Translations under genes and position numbers: made by a program
In this document: in pieces, positions 48,143 to 61,804 of the stretch
Position numbering within the stretch: the stretch's first letter is position 1
How the letters are laid out: each line of letters starts with the position of its first letter
The notes under the pieces: generated by a model
Told to the model about the DNA's origin: nothing
What the model saw: the letters and a program-made list of their open reading frames with translations, nothing else
Database searches by the model: none
Origin: Pholiota molesta
Lineage: Eukaryota; Basidiomycota; Agaricomycetes; Agaricales; Strophariaceae
DNA: 64,000 bases
Reading direction: 5' to 3'
Assembly (NCBI GenBank): GCA_014925825.1
Contig: JACGCK010000046.1
Location: forward strand, 124,001 to 188,000

Positions 48143-48459
48143 TAACGAGGAGGTTTCAACGCTTATTCTAGCTGACACTCAACTTAGATGTCGCCTCCTC
48201 CAGTGACGCAAACCGGGAGAATAGTTTAATTGTTGTCCATAAATAAGCACTGTGCTTTTGCAGTGTCCTTCGATTTATGCAGGCTCTCATTGGCGGGACA
48301 AAGGCTTCCTGGCTTCGCTTTTCGGTCACTGGGAGCTCTAGCTTCTGGTTCGTAATAATAAAGGGTCTAAACGACCTTGTACGATGAGGATTATTTTGTC
48401 CCGTATATAAGTACATCATGTTACATTAGTCTAATGCAGATACATTCATTTGAATCTCA
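48143..48459. other. Convergent 3' flank
   Basis: Short region between convergent genes; nothing identified. Confidence 0.5.
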
Positions 48460-50375
48460 CTAAAGATATACAGTGAGGAGTTTCATCCCATGCCTCTCCA
48501 ATTCGTCGCAGGAAAATATTCCACCTGTACCCATAGAAAATGTAACGGGCCTTTTGGTGTTCACCTTAGATTGTGAGCCGATATGGCTTGAGGACAACGA
48601 CGTAAATTGGACATGTGGCGACGTCTGTGGTGAATTTCCGAAGTGATTAACTTGGAGGAGGAATGCCGCGCATTTCGGAGGGATCGAAAGCCGGTGGTCG
48701 GATTGTACGGTGAAGCTCCAAATACCCAGCACAAATTTGTTGGAAGTAAGTTGATCTGGCATCACCGGATGGTTTCCACGAAGCCACAGTGTACCAAATT
48801 GCGAAGACCGTAAGGGCGACCCGTGGGGTAGCTTGCATTGAAAATTGACTCCTCCGTCGAATGTTCCCCATTCTGTGCGACCCCAACCCGGCGCCATAAT
48901 CTCGGCTTCTACGCAAAGCAAGCTGACCTTGAGGCCAGTATGGGTCAAGAGCAGTGGTTTTGGGGGAATAATATGGAACAGCATCAAGTCCGGATCGTGG
49001 CCAAGATAACACTCCGGACTGGATGGTAGGACGCGCGAAGAGTGGATCGTGTTGGATATGGGTTTACCGCCACAGTTGAGGATATCCAAGGCATTGCGGA
49101 AACACGTCAAAATAGCTTCGACCAAGCGGAAAAAAGCGCGCTCCGCGCCTTCGCCGTATGCACTCGAGATGCTGACAGCGAATATGCCCATGAGTGAATA
49201 GGCGTGGTCCTCTCCTCTCGTCGTCTTTCGTGTCGCGGCCCACACCATCTTGGATGCGACGCCGCCTTTGATTCCGGGTTCAAAGGAGAGTAGAGCGCCA
49301 GGGCTAATTCCCGTGGGTCGAGAAATAGTTGTGAGGATTTGACAGCAACGCTCCGCTTCCATGGACTTGTCGTTGTGGTGGTGCGTCAATGGTTTCCAGT
49401 CCTTGGTGTAGAATTTGACGCGCTTGGGCGCTAAAAGCTCCTGGAGCGTCCACCCACGTACAAACCAAGGATCAGCCGCCAAATCTTGAAGGGAAGTTGT
49501 ATTTCCGAGATACGCGATGCAGAGAGACGACTCGGAGTACCACCGATACATTGAACGGATGGACTCCGAAAGCTCGGAAGTATTTTTCTTGTCGATACAT
49601 ACGGTATCCATCCAGAAGAACGAGATGTTGTACTCCTTCTCCGCAGTCTCGCAGAAGTGAAATAGCTTCTGATACCCTTGTCCATTAGCGTCTCGAATTT
49701 CCTTCCATGTTGTCTCATCCAGTCGATCGTCGTACATCACTTCTGTTTCGTTAGTGCTCGGTAACAGCCATGTGTGGGACAGAATAGCAAAGCCTGCATA
49801 TCGTTCCGACAACTCCGCAAACGCGCCTTTCCGTCCGTTTTTCAGCGCCTGAGTACCATACCAGCCCAATGGTAATTGGCTGCCCCTGTCGAGAGAGTTC
49901 ATGTCGCGTTGCACCTCCTCGATTTTCCTTCGAAGCTCAGGGCCCTCGCTATTAGAGAAAGGCGAGTGGATAGCGGCGAGTTTAGCCTTCAGATCGTCCA
50001 TGTTTTTCTTCAATTCGTCTCTCTGATGTTTTATGACCAGCTCCAGTACTTGCTCCTCGGTGACGTTTCGCATTGCATCGGTAATAAGCTCCCAGACTTT
50101 CGTTCTATCCACAAGTTCCAACTCGGAAGCCTCCGAGTATTTTAAGAGTCGTATGGGCATTCGATTGAACACATGGTCGGAGATAGCGCCATGAAGTAGT
50201 CCAAGGTTTGTGATCGGGCGCATTGCACCTCTTCTGTAGTCTAAGGTCGACATCGACAAACCAGCTGATGAAGAAGAGTTGATATATCAAGCATTTCGCA
50301 CTCACCACCGTGTTCGTGGTCAGATAGGTTATCGTCGTCGATTATCCAGTCACAATAACTTCGATCGTCTGCCAT
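48460..50375 (-). CDS. HET-domain protein
   Basis: Two exons (50306-50375, 48460-50264) give 624 residues in one frame. ATG 50375 opens MADDRSYCDWII. A helical, charged segment (about residues 90-150, KHQRDELKKNMDDLKAKL) looks coiled-coil. The HET domain follows with its three conserved blocks: YAGFAILSHTWLLP, then KLFHFCETAEKEY...FFWMDTVCIDKKNTSEL, and MYRWYSESSLCIAYLG...WFVRGWTLQELLAPKRVKF. A downstream block (GEDHAYSLMGIFAVSISSAY) is usual in the basidiomycete HET subgroup. HET domains drive regulated cell death in heterokaryon incompatibility. No second sensor domain is recognised in the C-terminal part. Unlike several neighbours, the frame is intact. Confidence 0.88.
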
Positions 50376-51036
50376 AAAGAGAAGTAAGCAAAGCAAAGAC
50401 TGCAGAACGTTCAAAGGAAGTAGGCACACCAGGAGGAAGCGTCGAGTGACTGGGATTCAGACTATTAGCAGTAGTGTTTGCACTGACAGAGTTGAATTCT
50501 GTCAGAGTCGCGGACATAAGATAAGCAATATGCCCAAATGTTTATACGGGTTTCGAATAGCGCACTTCGCATTGTTATATGCCAACGAGCTGAAGTATAA
50601 GGTATCGATCACAGCACAAGCAATCGCATTGCCCGAGTTCCGATGCTGATCACATCGCAAGTAACCGGCTTTGACAGCGTGTTAACATTTATTCATACAC
50701 ACGACTTTGGCCACTCAAAATAACAAAGTCATCGACGGTATGACGGCAATATTAATCCCGGTGTGTTTTTGCTTGGAAATTAAACAATCAAAAATCCACC
50801 GGGAATAAGTCTAAACGAGGATTGTACATTAGAGCACATGCCTTCTGCGATCTCCACCTACTTTGCTTCATAATATCAGTGTGCGGCCACCAAGGTACGA
50901 TAATAATCTCAATTCGTAAATTCCTCGAGTTATCGATGATATAAACTCCTTAAGGGCTCTAATACCAGAATTGCTTTCTTGAAGTAGACTTAGAGCAATC
51001 ATAAGGGGTCTTCGGCAATCCAGTTCCACTTCAATT
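50376..51036. other. Intergenic
   Basis: No supported gene. The AT-rich part (50690-51000) is featureless. Confidence 0.45.
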
Positions 51037-51580
51037 TCAAGTCCATTTCACGTTGACGAACAACAAGAGACGCGACGTCCAGAAATTGTAGAGACGATCC
51101 CATGAGAATGACTCACCGTTCAGAGCAAGGGTCTCAAGATTAGGAAGTAACAGTGATGCGCCATTGATAGTAGATGTCGACCTCGGATCGGCAAGAAGAT
51201 CGAACAACAGATTAAGCACCTCACTATGCTCCGCGAGAGGATCCAACTCCAGGCAACTTAATGACGAGAAGCATCGCAGTAGGTTGAGAAGATTTTCGCA
51301 ATCTATATGACCAATATTGTCCACAACCACCAACGTACGCAGACGCGGCAGTAGGAGAGTGGAGGAGAGTTGGCTCCTTTACCGGAAATATGACAGTTCC
51401 GATAAAGTCAAAGGTAAGGTCGTCTAGCTCTGGGATGGCCATGCAGGTAGAGAACGTCGATATGTTGAATAACATGTAGTCACCAAAGCGAGACATACGC
51501 GGGCACGCAGATGGTGTTGCCAGATTACAACGGCAGAAACATTGCCTGAAGATGTAATCTGGCATCCACGGTTCATCCAA
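51037..51580 (-). pseudogene. F-box/LRR-like protein remnant
   Basis: Minus-strand reading has leucine-rich spacing typical of agaricomycete F-box/LRR proteins: PRLRTLVVVDNIGHID, LLRCFSSLSCLELDPLAEH, LLPNLETLALNGESFSW. The upstream part (CPRMSRFGDYMLF, IPELDDLTFDFIG) is in another frame, with the switch near 51365. No F-box start is present, and nothing continues past 51037. It is either a truncated remnant or part of a gene with an intron I could not place. Confidence 0.45.
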
Positions 51581-51589
51581 GGAGAGAGA

Positions 51590-53065
51590 TTTCAGGAGAT
51601 GCGCACATCGGAGGGTCTCGAACTAATATTCAAGGGAAAATTCCGTAGACCTCAGTGTGCGTCAACTTCTGCATCTCAGCCAAATGTTTTCTGGGATACA
51701 TGGGCGGTGACGGCGGAGCATCTACATATGCGGCGAAAGATGGATCATGTCAAAGCCATCGACAATCTTTGATTCATGTTCATTATGTCGTTGCATCAGG
51801 TTTCTTCGAGACGGAGGTGCGAAATACGGTATGGAGCGCTAGACAGATTACGGGAAATAAACGACACGATGATTGACGTTGCGCGTGGAGTTTATCCTTT
51901 CTTCTGAGGCAGGCCAGTACAAGGACATGTATGTCCGCCACGTCAAAGGAAGCCAGCCTTATACAAAACAAATTTTGTCGACAGTTGAAGGACAAGTTAA
52001 GAGCACTTGAACTAAGCCACCTAATCATACTGAAGCATAGAGCCAGCGTCCGCAACTCATTAGAGAGGACGAGGCAGTGGCATCTCATGAAATGTTGGCG
52101 CTTGCGCTCCAGATCAGGACACGACGCAAGTTTCCCTAAAAAGGAAACTAAAACCGGGGTATCTCCGCCACATCTGCCACTGAGGGGACGCACTCTGCGG
52201 TCGGCTGTCAGAGATGATCCCGGAGGAAAGGACATCATCCAGCGGCCACGTCACATCTACATCCCTTTATTCATTATTTCAGTCGGCGATTCACAGTGTT
52301 CACAGCGCATGAGGAGAAAGTGCCCAATTGGTCGGTCCGTGGTAGAGTTTAGCTCGAGCGCCGGAACCGAAATGACCCAGCGCAGCGGACCCCATGAAGA
52401 ATGCAGGCTGTACGTGCCAACGACGGATGGAGAGGTGGCCAAACAAAAAGTCAAATTTTGAGCAATAATCATCAGGAATGGGCGCAAAGAGGAAGCAGGG
52501 GCGGTTAATTGATGGGCCATGTTTGCGATGCGTGTTCATGTTGCCAAGCGATGCTGGGCTTGTTGTCGAGAACGTGGCCAAAATGCAGGCCTTGGAAACA
52601 TGGCAGAGGCGAAGTGGTGGGGTGAAGGAGGGTCCTGGAGGGATGTGGTGCAGTGTGTGGACATGTTGTGGCGGCATATTCCGAAAAGAGCCACCTAGGG
52701 GAGCTGCAATCTTCCACCGTCCAGTTTTCGCAACTTCACCACCTTCCCGTGCCCGGTTTCGCTCGAAACAAAAATTAGCAGAAGCGTACATAGAATGTGG
52801 GAGCAATGGCGCTTGAATGGGGGGAAACGGGGCAGATGCGGAGGCAGGAGAAAAAGAGCGAATATCGAGGCAATCTTCCGAGGTGAAAATGGCTGGAATG
52901 CGGTGGCTCGTGCGCCTTCGAAGGCGTGAGAACTTGAATGGGATTTGTTTGGGGGCCAAAAGGGAGTCGAACTTTGCTTTCTTCCCTCCCTTCCGCCCCC
53001 TCCTCACTCTCCAACCACCACCACCCCACCACAAATCCTCAAGCAAACCCTCGAATCGTCGCCCA
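51590..53065. other. Intergenic and H3 5' flank
   Basis: 51590-52500 shows no supported gene. 52480-53065 is GC-richer and open in several frames without domain support. 52980-53060 is the CT/CA-rich leader before the histone H3 ATG. No divergent H4 gene is seen. Confidence 0.45.
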
Positions 53066-54072
<1,007 letters not shown>

Positions 54073-54097
54073 GCGCTCTGCCCTATCTTCTTCCTTA

Positions 54098-54338
54098 ATA
54101 GACCTCATTCCTCGGACGGACCGCGCTGCCATCATCCCCTCTCCACACACACTGTTGACGCTACGCGGGTAACTTCCAAATGTCACCGCGCCACCGTCAT
54201 TCTGTGTCCGCTGTTCTCGCCATCGCTAATACATATACATCTCCGTCGTCGTGGACCTCCCCGTTCCCCTGATATGGTTCGCTTCGGACGTTCACTTACT
54301 TCGTAGTAGTCGCATATTGGTTAACGTTGGGCCCGCGT
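54098..54338. repeat. H3 3'-flank direct repeat, copy 1
   Basis: Starts ATAGACCTCATTCCTCGGACGG and ends CGTTGGGCCCGCGT; diverged second copy at 54690-54978. It directly follows the histone H3 stop, so it is the H3 3' UTR and flank. Confidence 0.75.
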
Positions 54339-54559
54339 GTACTATTATATTTCAAATATCTTCCCTTTTTTTGTGTTCCCAGTTGCTATGTGTATTTACG
54401 ATGACCCTATCTATTTCGTTTGATTGATCATGATGAAGTAGAGAGTAAGGTGTATGTTTGTGTGAGTGTGAATGACAATATCTTGCGAGGGTGAAGTGAA
54501 CTGTATGCGTGTCTACTATCTTCGTTCAACTGATTTGTGTATACTTTTTGCCCTGCGAG

Positions 54560-54670
54560 AAGGTTCTGTGTTTTGGATCATAATGTTGGAGGCCACATGT
54601 TTTGTCAATGTATGCCAGGCAAAGATATCTAAATGTCGACTAATTTTTACACAAGCTTTCCAGCTGCTCA
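54560..54670. repeat. H3-flank distal repeat, copy 1
   Basis: Contains TAATGTTGGAGGCCACATGT and CTAATTTTTACACAAG; matches 55490-55600. Confidence 0.7.
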
Positions 54671-54689
54671 ATATCAATCTTCCCCCTCG

Positions 54690-54978
54690 ATAGACCCCTT
54701 TCTTCGGATGGACCGCGCTGCAACCATCCCCTCTCCACACGCACTGTTGACGCTGCGCGGTTGATTTCAAATGTCGCCGCGCCACCGTCATCCCGTGTCA
54801 CCACTCCGCTTCCGCCATCGCTAATACATATACATCGCCGTCGTCCTTCCTTCACCTCCCCGTTCCCCCCCCGTCCCCGCCGTCGTCTCCGGGCCTGCGC
54901 GTTGCACACTTGCTGTACGGTTCGCTTCGGACGGTTTACTTCGTAGTAGTCGCATATTGGTTAGCGTTGGGCCCGCGT
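54690..54978. repeat. H3 3'-flank direct repeat, copy 2
   Basis: Second, diverged copy of 54098-54338, with insertions around a CCCCCCCGT tract. No second H3 body accompanies it. Confidence 0.75.
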
Positions 54979-55489
54979 ATCTTCGTTCAAGTGCTTGAGG
55001 GCACCACGTCCACGGACCCTGCGGCGGACGGTGCGGCGGAACCTGGAGGCGCGAGCAGAGCCTCCAAGCGTGATGCTGCCTGTTGTCACGCCCATAGTCC
55101 CCGTCATCGTCCTGCCACCATCCCGCCCGCTATCATCGTTGTGCGCACGCACTTTCCCGCCCGCCACACCATCATGTCCATGCCATTAGTGGTCGACACG
55201 CCAGCAACACGCCTTGCAACACAGCCTTTCTACCGCCACGGCCACTTACCGCGCCGACGCGCCTTTCCACCGTCGCGCCCCACCTACGTGTACCACCGAT
55301 CCCGCGGAAGCAACTTCCCGCCCCCCTTGGACATCGGGTATGGAGGTGAGTGCGTAAGCACTTCACATTCCAGTCACAAGGGCCATGACCGACAGGACAG
55401 GCAGAGGGCAGGCCCGTCCGCCACATCTTATTCCCAAGCGCGCGGTTTTCTGAAGTGCTCTGTTTATATTCGTTCTTGCCCTTCGAATG
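54979..55489. other. GC-rich insert between the distal repeats
   Basis: Present only in the second repeat unit. GC-rich and open in several frames, without recognisable coding content; resembles in style the GC-rich island at 58.4-61.8 kb. Confidence 0.4.
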
Positions 55490-55600
55490 GATTTTTGCGC
55501 TGTGGATTATAATGTTGGAGGCCACATGTTTTGTCAGTGTATGCTAGGCAATCTAAAAGACATCCAGATGAGGAACTAATTTTTATACAAGTTTTCCAGC
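55490..55600. repeat. H3-flank distal repeat, copy 2
   Basis: Second copy of 54560-54670 (ATAATGTTGGAGGCCACATG shared). Confidence 0.7.
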
Positions 55601-55741
55601 TGACGAAGTAATGTGTCAAGTGGCATTTTTCTGCTGTTAAGGACGCATTTATTGTACATTTTTGTGAAAAGCAGAAGAGTTCAAGAAAATGCTCATACGC
55701 AAAATTGCTCTCAAGAAATGGGAACAGGCCCATCGTTCCTG

Positions 55742-57187
55742 CTAACCAAGGACGAGCGCAGCACGAAGCAACGCCACCAGATCGCTATGGGAAATGGAGC
55801 GGCCGCTCTGTGCCGCCGACTGCATCGCGGAAGAGAGAGGGCAGGTGTCGGAGGCGTAGTCGTCCTCGCGGTACCATTTGATGAGCTCCGCGAATTGGCA
55901 GTCGAGCGGCGGGCTGAGATGTGGAGAAATTAATTCGAGGTCAGTGCAAGTTAAACAGTCTAAGTCAAGTAACAAAGTAAATACGATACTCACCCAGGCT
56001 CCACCTCATCGCCACCTTCCTCCTCAGACCCCGCGCTCTCGAGGACCTCCGCGATGTGGCGATGCAGATGCGCGTCGTCGTCGTCCGCGATGAGGTACGT
56101 GTGCAGCAGCCGCGCCGCGTCCACGAAATAGTACGACATCCGGGGGCGCAAGAGCTTGTTGTACCGCACCCCCCATGCGTTCGCCTCGACACCCCCAAAG
56201 GCCTCTCGGCGCGCGTCTCCCTCCAGCGTAGGGTAGACGGGCAGCGTCCAGCAGGCGCCATCGCCGACGTAGCGCGACCCCGGCGCGAACGCGCTCTTGG
56301 CAGCGGCGAGCTCCGCGCGCGAGATGCCATAGCTGATGGCCCAGCCGCGGCCCGCGTACTTTTTGAGCGCGGCGTCGTCGACCATCGGGCGCGCGCAGAC
56401 GAGGGAGCGGCGTTCCACGAAGGTGCCCCGCGGGAAGAAGGCATAGGCCTTGTCGTGCGCGACGATGTTCATGACACACGCTGGACAAGAGTGTTCGATG
56501 AGCGCGGGGTAAGAAAAGAGGTCGAACTCGCACGCGTACTTGAATGGAAGTTCAACACTCTCTCTAGGGGCGACCGCAGCGACGAGATCAGCTCGATCTT
56601 CTGATACGGCGCCTTCTTGACGAACGTGAAGATGCAGCTCGCGCCGATATACCCATTCCCACCTTGATGCAGGAAGTCATGCCCCAACGGCATCCCATAC
56701 CGCGGCGGCGCCGGATCCAGCGCCAGCGCCTCCTCAAACGTCGCGACGCCTACGTGCTCCGGCTGCGGCACGTACCTGTAGCCAATCTCAAGCAGCCAGC
56801 GCCCGATCGCCTCGCGATACTGGTGCTTCACGTACAGGTCGAGGTCAGAGTCCGGGTACACGACGCGCGCAAAGAACTGGAGCGCGGTCGAGCCGGAGAT
56901 GAGCATCCCCGTGGAGGCCTGCAGTTTCCTGAAATGTAAGATCTGGTCTGTGGTGAAGTACGGCGCGAGGAGCTTGTGCAGCTGGAATGCGCGCGGGATG
57001 TAGGCTTGCACGACGGCGTGTAGGTCCTTGCACGTCCTGCCGTATTTGAATAATTCGGCGGCGGAGAGGCGGTCCAGGATCGCGTCGTCGGTTGTCGATG
57101 GGCTGTCGATACGGACGAGATAGGATGAATTGATTGAGCAATAAATTGGGCCATTTTCTAGAGCACTCACAGATTCAGAATGGACAT
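55742..57187 (-). CDS. Putative NTase-fold family protein, copy 3
   Basis: Four exons (57171-57187, 56540-57102, 55994-56480, 55742-55913) sum to 1239 nt, 412 residues, in one frame. The structure and intron positions match the tandem pair at 38.8-42.0 kb. Blocks: LDRLSAAELFKYGRTC, GMLISGSTALQFFARVVYPD then SDLDLYV, AYAFFPRGTFVERRSL, RYVGDGACWTLPVYP and FAELIKWYREDDY. The Gly-Ser and Asp-x-Asp residues are conserved in all three copies. Codon use is much more GC-rich than in the tandem pair, so it is an older and independently evolving paralogue. Function unknown. Confidence 0.75.
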
Positions 57188-58370
57188 TTTGGAACGGTAT
57201 TAGATATTGATGAATGGGGATCAAGAGAGACCGCCGGGAGTATGGGGGAGTTGCTATGACCGCTCTGGTGAGCTAGGCGCTCAATTCAAGCTGAAGATAA
57301 ACGCTTTTAATTTCCACATCTTTGTTCAACATTTTCTGGTTCAATATTCTCGTGATCTGTGACCGACGCGAGGCCAGGGTCACTTATATTGAAAGCTTAC
57401 TTGGCGCTTCGAGCGGATGTTGACTGATGCACAAAACTGATGCATAAATCGATGATTCTTCAACGTTCAACAAGCTTCAAGCTAAAGCTCAAGCCTCAGC
57501 ATTGCATCTTGTAAGTGCGCAACCAATACATTAATAATGCTTTGCCGATGCTCTAATATCATTCGTATATCCCCGTACTGAGTACTATGTGAATCTCTAG
57601 ATCTACTTATCCGAGCCATTACCAACTACTTCTTCCTTGTCCGATTATCGGGTTATGATCATAATCACTGGCAGTGGCTTCAGAAGATCGAATCTTGTGC
57701 ATCGATGCTCAAAAACAAGCGCTGCACTTGTGATGCTTGGAGCCGCCTTGAGGTAAGTAATTATAACTGCGGCTTGACTGCGGCTGCGCGGCTGCATGTG
57801 GTTGCGGCATTGACTGGCATTGATCCCATCCGACTTCCTCCACACGTTGTCCCCACCATCATCTTCCCTTGATCTTCCCAGATATAGCACACTACCCACT
57901 GACATGTTCTGGCCCAAGCGTATAAGAACCTAGCTCTTGCAAGCTCAGCACCAACAGAACCTCAGCCAACTTAAACCACATGTCTCATCATAGAAAAGGT
58001 CATATCCATACAAGGTAACAAAATTCAATACATGGTGCACAAGTAGTAAAATTCCCACCAGGCATCATAATGAATTAGTCGTATATAATGTAGCCAGAAT
58101 TATGCACATTTTAAGCTATGATATTAATAAAAACCTAGATACAAGGTTGCAGGCTATATATTCAGCGAGCATCATACAAGGGCATACCATGCATGTACCA
58201 ATCAAAATGCAGTATATACGACTGATTCTTTATATGGCCTACCATAATTGTATAGCATTGTCTGGGATCTGAAATATGTATTGACAGTAACCTTACCTCT
58301 GAGCTTTTATTGGGTCTCAATTATAGGGTGCATTCCATGGCGCCAAAAGAATATATAAAATCAAATTTTT
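57188..58370. repeat. Intergenic, becoming AT-rich and repetitive
   Basis: No supported gene. From about 58000 the sequence is AT-rich with loosely repeated words (ACAAGG, AATTCCCACCA, TAATGTAGCCAGAATTATG). These resemble the degenerate repeats at 61805-62330 on the other side of the GC-rich island. Confidence 0.45.
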
Positions 58371-59559
58371 ATTGCGCATATGTATTCTAGTTACAAGGTA
58401 CTCTACAATGCATCCTCGTTGCTTGTCATCCTTACTGCCGTCATCCTCGCCACCATCGTCGTCCATGTTGCCATTGTTGGCCATGCCGTCGGTCGCCGTC
58501 GCGCCAATGTCATCTATGTCGGCAGCGTCGTCATCCACGTCCTCGTCCGCGGCATCGTCGTCGTCATGCGCCTCCGCGTCGTGGTCGCGGGGTGCAGAAG
58601 ACGGCGCCGCCGCGCATCGATCGGTCGACGGTGAGGTGTCCGCTCCGCGCTGCCTCATCGCCCATCCGCACCTCTGACGTTCTATCGCCCACGCAGTTCA
58701 CCCGCGGCCGCGTCCTGCCACCCCTCGCAGCGCTGCATGCGCGAGCGTGTTCGGTACATCCCAAGGGAATCCGTGCCGCCGCCCGCACTGACGCTCGCTG
58801 CCGCCCTTCCCGCAGGGCACGCCGGCCATCCAGAACGACTGACGCGGATGGGATGGGGCCACGAGAGGGGAGGGCGGGCGATGCGTCGAGCAGAGCCGGA
58901 TTCGTGCCCCGCCGTTGCAAGTGCAACCTGCGCCGCCGCCGCCGTCAACAGTTCCTGCCACACCGCCGCAACGCGCGCAGACCTATGGTATCCCGTATCG
59001 CGCCCGCTGTCTCCGCGTACGTCCCTAGCACGTCATCCGACCTCTGGCGAACTCGCGCCGTCGCTAGTGCCTGCAGCCGATGTCGAAGAGCGTCGAGGGC
59101 GTGGGCGAACGGCGGGGCGCCATCATCCTCGATGGAGGGCCCGGCTGCGGTGGTCTTGCGAACCGTGTTACGCGGGCGTGAGGGTTCGAGGTGGTGGTGG
59201 GTGATGGCTAGCGAGAACTGCTGAGCGGGCACGTGCGAGGTAAGTACGAGTGTAGCACTACCGAAGGGCGCTTACGTTGGTATCCACCCAACAACGCCTC
59301 CCGCGGCGTCGAACGCTGGGTGATGGCAAGCGGCGAGAGGCCGTCGTGCGCTGCTGTGCCGATGTGTCGTCAGCTGGGCGCACACAGCGTAGCGATGAGC
59401 TTGGACGTACCGTGTACGCGCCCTCGCGGTGTCGAGCCCGCTGCCACTGCCACCTCGTACGTCCTTCTGTGCCCAACCCAACCCAACCGCAGTCGGCTAA
59501 TAACTCCGTGCCTAGATCCTGGAATCGTCGTGTCGTCGATCTCGTCGACGGCTGCGATG

Positions 59560-59690
59560 GCCTTGTGAATCGTATCGCGCGCGATCCGGTTGAGTTTGGA
59601 GGGCGCGGAGCCGTTGAGGTTGAGGTTGAGGGTGGTGGGTGGTGAGGAGATGCCGCGCTGACAGGGGAGCGCTGGCGTCGGGCTGGGCCT
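59560..59690 (-). repeat. Dispersed GC-rich repeat, copy B
   Basis: Contains GTTGAGGTTGAGGGTGGTGG and GAGGAGATGCCGCGCTG; the same order of words occurs at 60220-60330 and, inverted and diverged, at 5500-5620. Confidence 0.6.
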
Positions 59691-60219
59691 GCATGCACCG
59701 CGACGGCGTCGCGCTGTGGCTTCCCGCGCCGCGGCGGCGTGTGGGGGCGGCTTTCCCGCGTGACAGGGCATATGGCTGGGCGGGCGCTGGCGTGGCGCTG
59801 TGGGGGTGGGTTAGCGCGGTTAGCGGGGAGAGGCGGCGCCCGCACCTGGGGCGTCGTGCTCGATTGCGCTTCCGTGTCCTAATGCAGCGCTCGTGAGGGG
59901 CGGTCCTTGCTCTCCATGGTGCCTCCCTCGCACTCTGCGGCCCTCTCACCGTCCCTCGCCTTCCGTGGCCCTCCCTCTTCTGCGGCGCTCGCTCGCCCAC
60001 TGCACTGGCCGCACCTCGTGGTGCGTGGTTGGGTGCCGGCCTTGCTGTGTGTCGCGTGTCGCGAGCGCTCCGTTGGTTGCTGGGTGGGGTGGGCTGCGCG
60101 TTCGGGCTCGTCGGCCGGTGGTGATGTGGCGCGCGTGGGTTGGCGGCTGGCGTGGTCGGTGGTTCGCAGAGGCGGGGCTTCTTCGTCGTCACGTCGTTGT
60201 TGGTTGCTTTGGCCACGCA

Positions 60220-60450
60220 AACCATATCATGCGCGGTCGGGTCGAGGGCTTGGACGGCGCGAACGCCATTGAGGTTGAATTTGAGAGTGGTGGGTGGCGA
60301 GGAGATGCCGCGCTGGCTGGCATAACCGAGGGTAAGTATGAAATCAAAACGAAGGAAGGGAATTCACGTCGATGCTGGCTGCCAGCAATCCACGAGGCCA
60401 CCCGCGGCACCGAGAACTGGTCGTGATGGATTCGTCGGCGGCGGCCACGG
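60220..60450 (-). repeat. Dispersed GC-rich repeat, copy C
   Basis: Contains GGTGGGTGGCGAGGAGATGC and CATATCATGCGCGG. Its reverse complement aligns by eye with 5440-5620. Confidence 0.6.
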
Positions 60451-61587
60451 CGCTTTGCATGATGTTGTTGTCGATTCAGCGTCGTCGTCGACGGCCAGGC
60501 GCGCATTGGGCAGGAAGTGGATTTGGGGGCAAGGGAGCGGTGCTGGCGCAAAACGGGAGGCGAGATGATTGTCGTTCGGTGTAGGGAATCATGGGTGGTG
60601 TAGGGAGACAGGCCGTGGTATGAGGAGAGCGGGAATCGGTGGGTAGTTCAGAACAAGTTCAAGTTGAAACGTTGAAGTCCCATAGATTTTAAACTCCGCT
60701 TGAAAATCCCATCAACCAAGATCCGGTTGACTTCGCCTTCAAGCTCAAGTTCGAACTTCCATCCATCCACTTCCAAGCCCCTCCCCACTACCGACAACGA
60801 CACCTACCCGCCACTCACCATCACCGTGTCCGACGCGACTCGACGCAATCGCCGCGATGCGACCGACGCGACGTGAACGACTGACGCGAAGCGGACGTGA
60901 AGACGCGACCAAGACCAACCACAAGCAGCCGGCAGGCACAACTCGCACGCGGACGCGATTTGTTGGACGGCGGGTTGGTACAAAGGTGCCGCAACGGATG
61001 AGGGGCAAGGGGTTGACACGTCGTTGTCAACCCCTCCACAGGTGCGCTTCTCTGTTCCATACTTGCCACTGACCCTGCACATCCCAGGCCACCGCACCTC
61101 TCACGGCGATGACGACCCAGCGGACCATAGCTGACAACCGCGGCGGACGACATCGCGTATGCGATGACGGCGGACAATAGTGTGCCGTTAGGTGCGCGCG
61201 CCGCTATGTGTGCCCCACCCCGCATATCCTCGGCTGTCGCGTCTCGCTCGTCGACGGACCCACGTCAAAGCTTCCATGCGGCCGGCGCTGCCCCCCGCGA
61301 CCATGTACATCCCCGCCCACACACGGCCGCCCGTGCCGACTGAGCTCGCTCATCTGCATCAGCGTCGTGCGCCCGAGGTCCGCGCCCGCCCCGCCGCCCG
61401 CGCCCAGCGCCCCGTTCACACCCGCACCTATACGGACTTCGCGAGTGCCGCGGGAAGCTGGAGGACGTGGCGGCGCCAAGCTGCACAACCGTCTCCGTGC
61501 ACAGTGAACACTGCACTGGCAGTGTTCTATGGCACGGAGACGCAATGGTGTAAATGGCTGTTCGCGGAGACCGCGAACCCGCCGTGT

Positions 61588-61626
61588 AACCCATACCCAT
61601 ACCCGTACCCGTACCCGACGTACCCG
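61588..61626 (+). repeat. Short CCCRTA tandem repeat
   Basis: CCCATACCCATACCCGTACC and further CCCGTA units, about six in all, ending CCCGACGTACCCG. Not a telomere repeat (CCCTAA). Confidence 0.85.
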
Positions 61627-61804
61627 CGCGATTTGCCTACAAAGAGGAATATGGGCCGGCTGCCTTTCTCAAGGACGCAGACAGTACTTAACGACTTGGA
61701 CGACAACACAGACGGCGTCAAGACGGCGTGGATGAGATCGTGGGTGGCGATTCAAATGATGACGGGGGCGATGACTATTGGCCTGTATTTACCCTCCTTT
61801 TAAC

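Larger units (their letters stand above)
58400..61800. repeat. GC-rich repetitive island, no supported gene
   Basis: Strongly GC-rich compared with both flanks, and open in most frames on both strands because of composition. I find no conserved domain and no consistent exon chain. 58420-58600 is rich in GTC/CATCGTC trinucleotides. 59560-59690 and 60220-60450 are related to each other and, inverted, to 5440-5620. The boundaries with the AT-rich flanks are abrupt. It may be a decayed mobile element or an inserted repeat block. Confidence 0.5.

Noticed and set aside
58592..60426. Many overlapping frames of 120-240 codons on both strands
   Set aside because: They occur in nearly every frame at once, are Arg/Ala/Pro-rich and have no conserved blocks, so composition explains them.
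61588..61626. Interstitial telomere repeat
   Set aside because: The unit is CCCRTA, not CCCTAA, and there are only about six copies.
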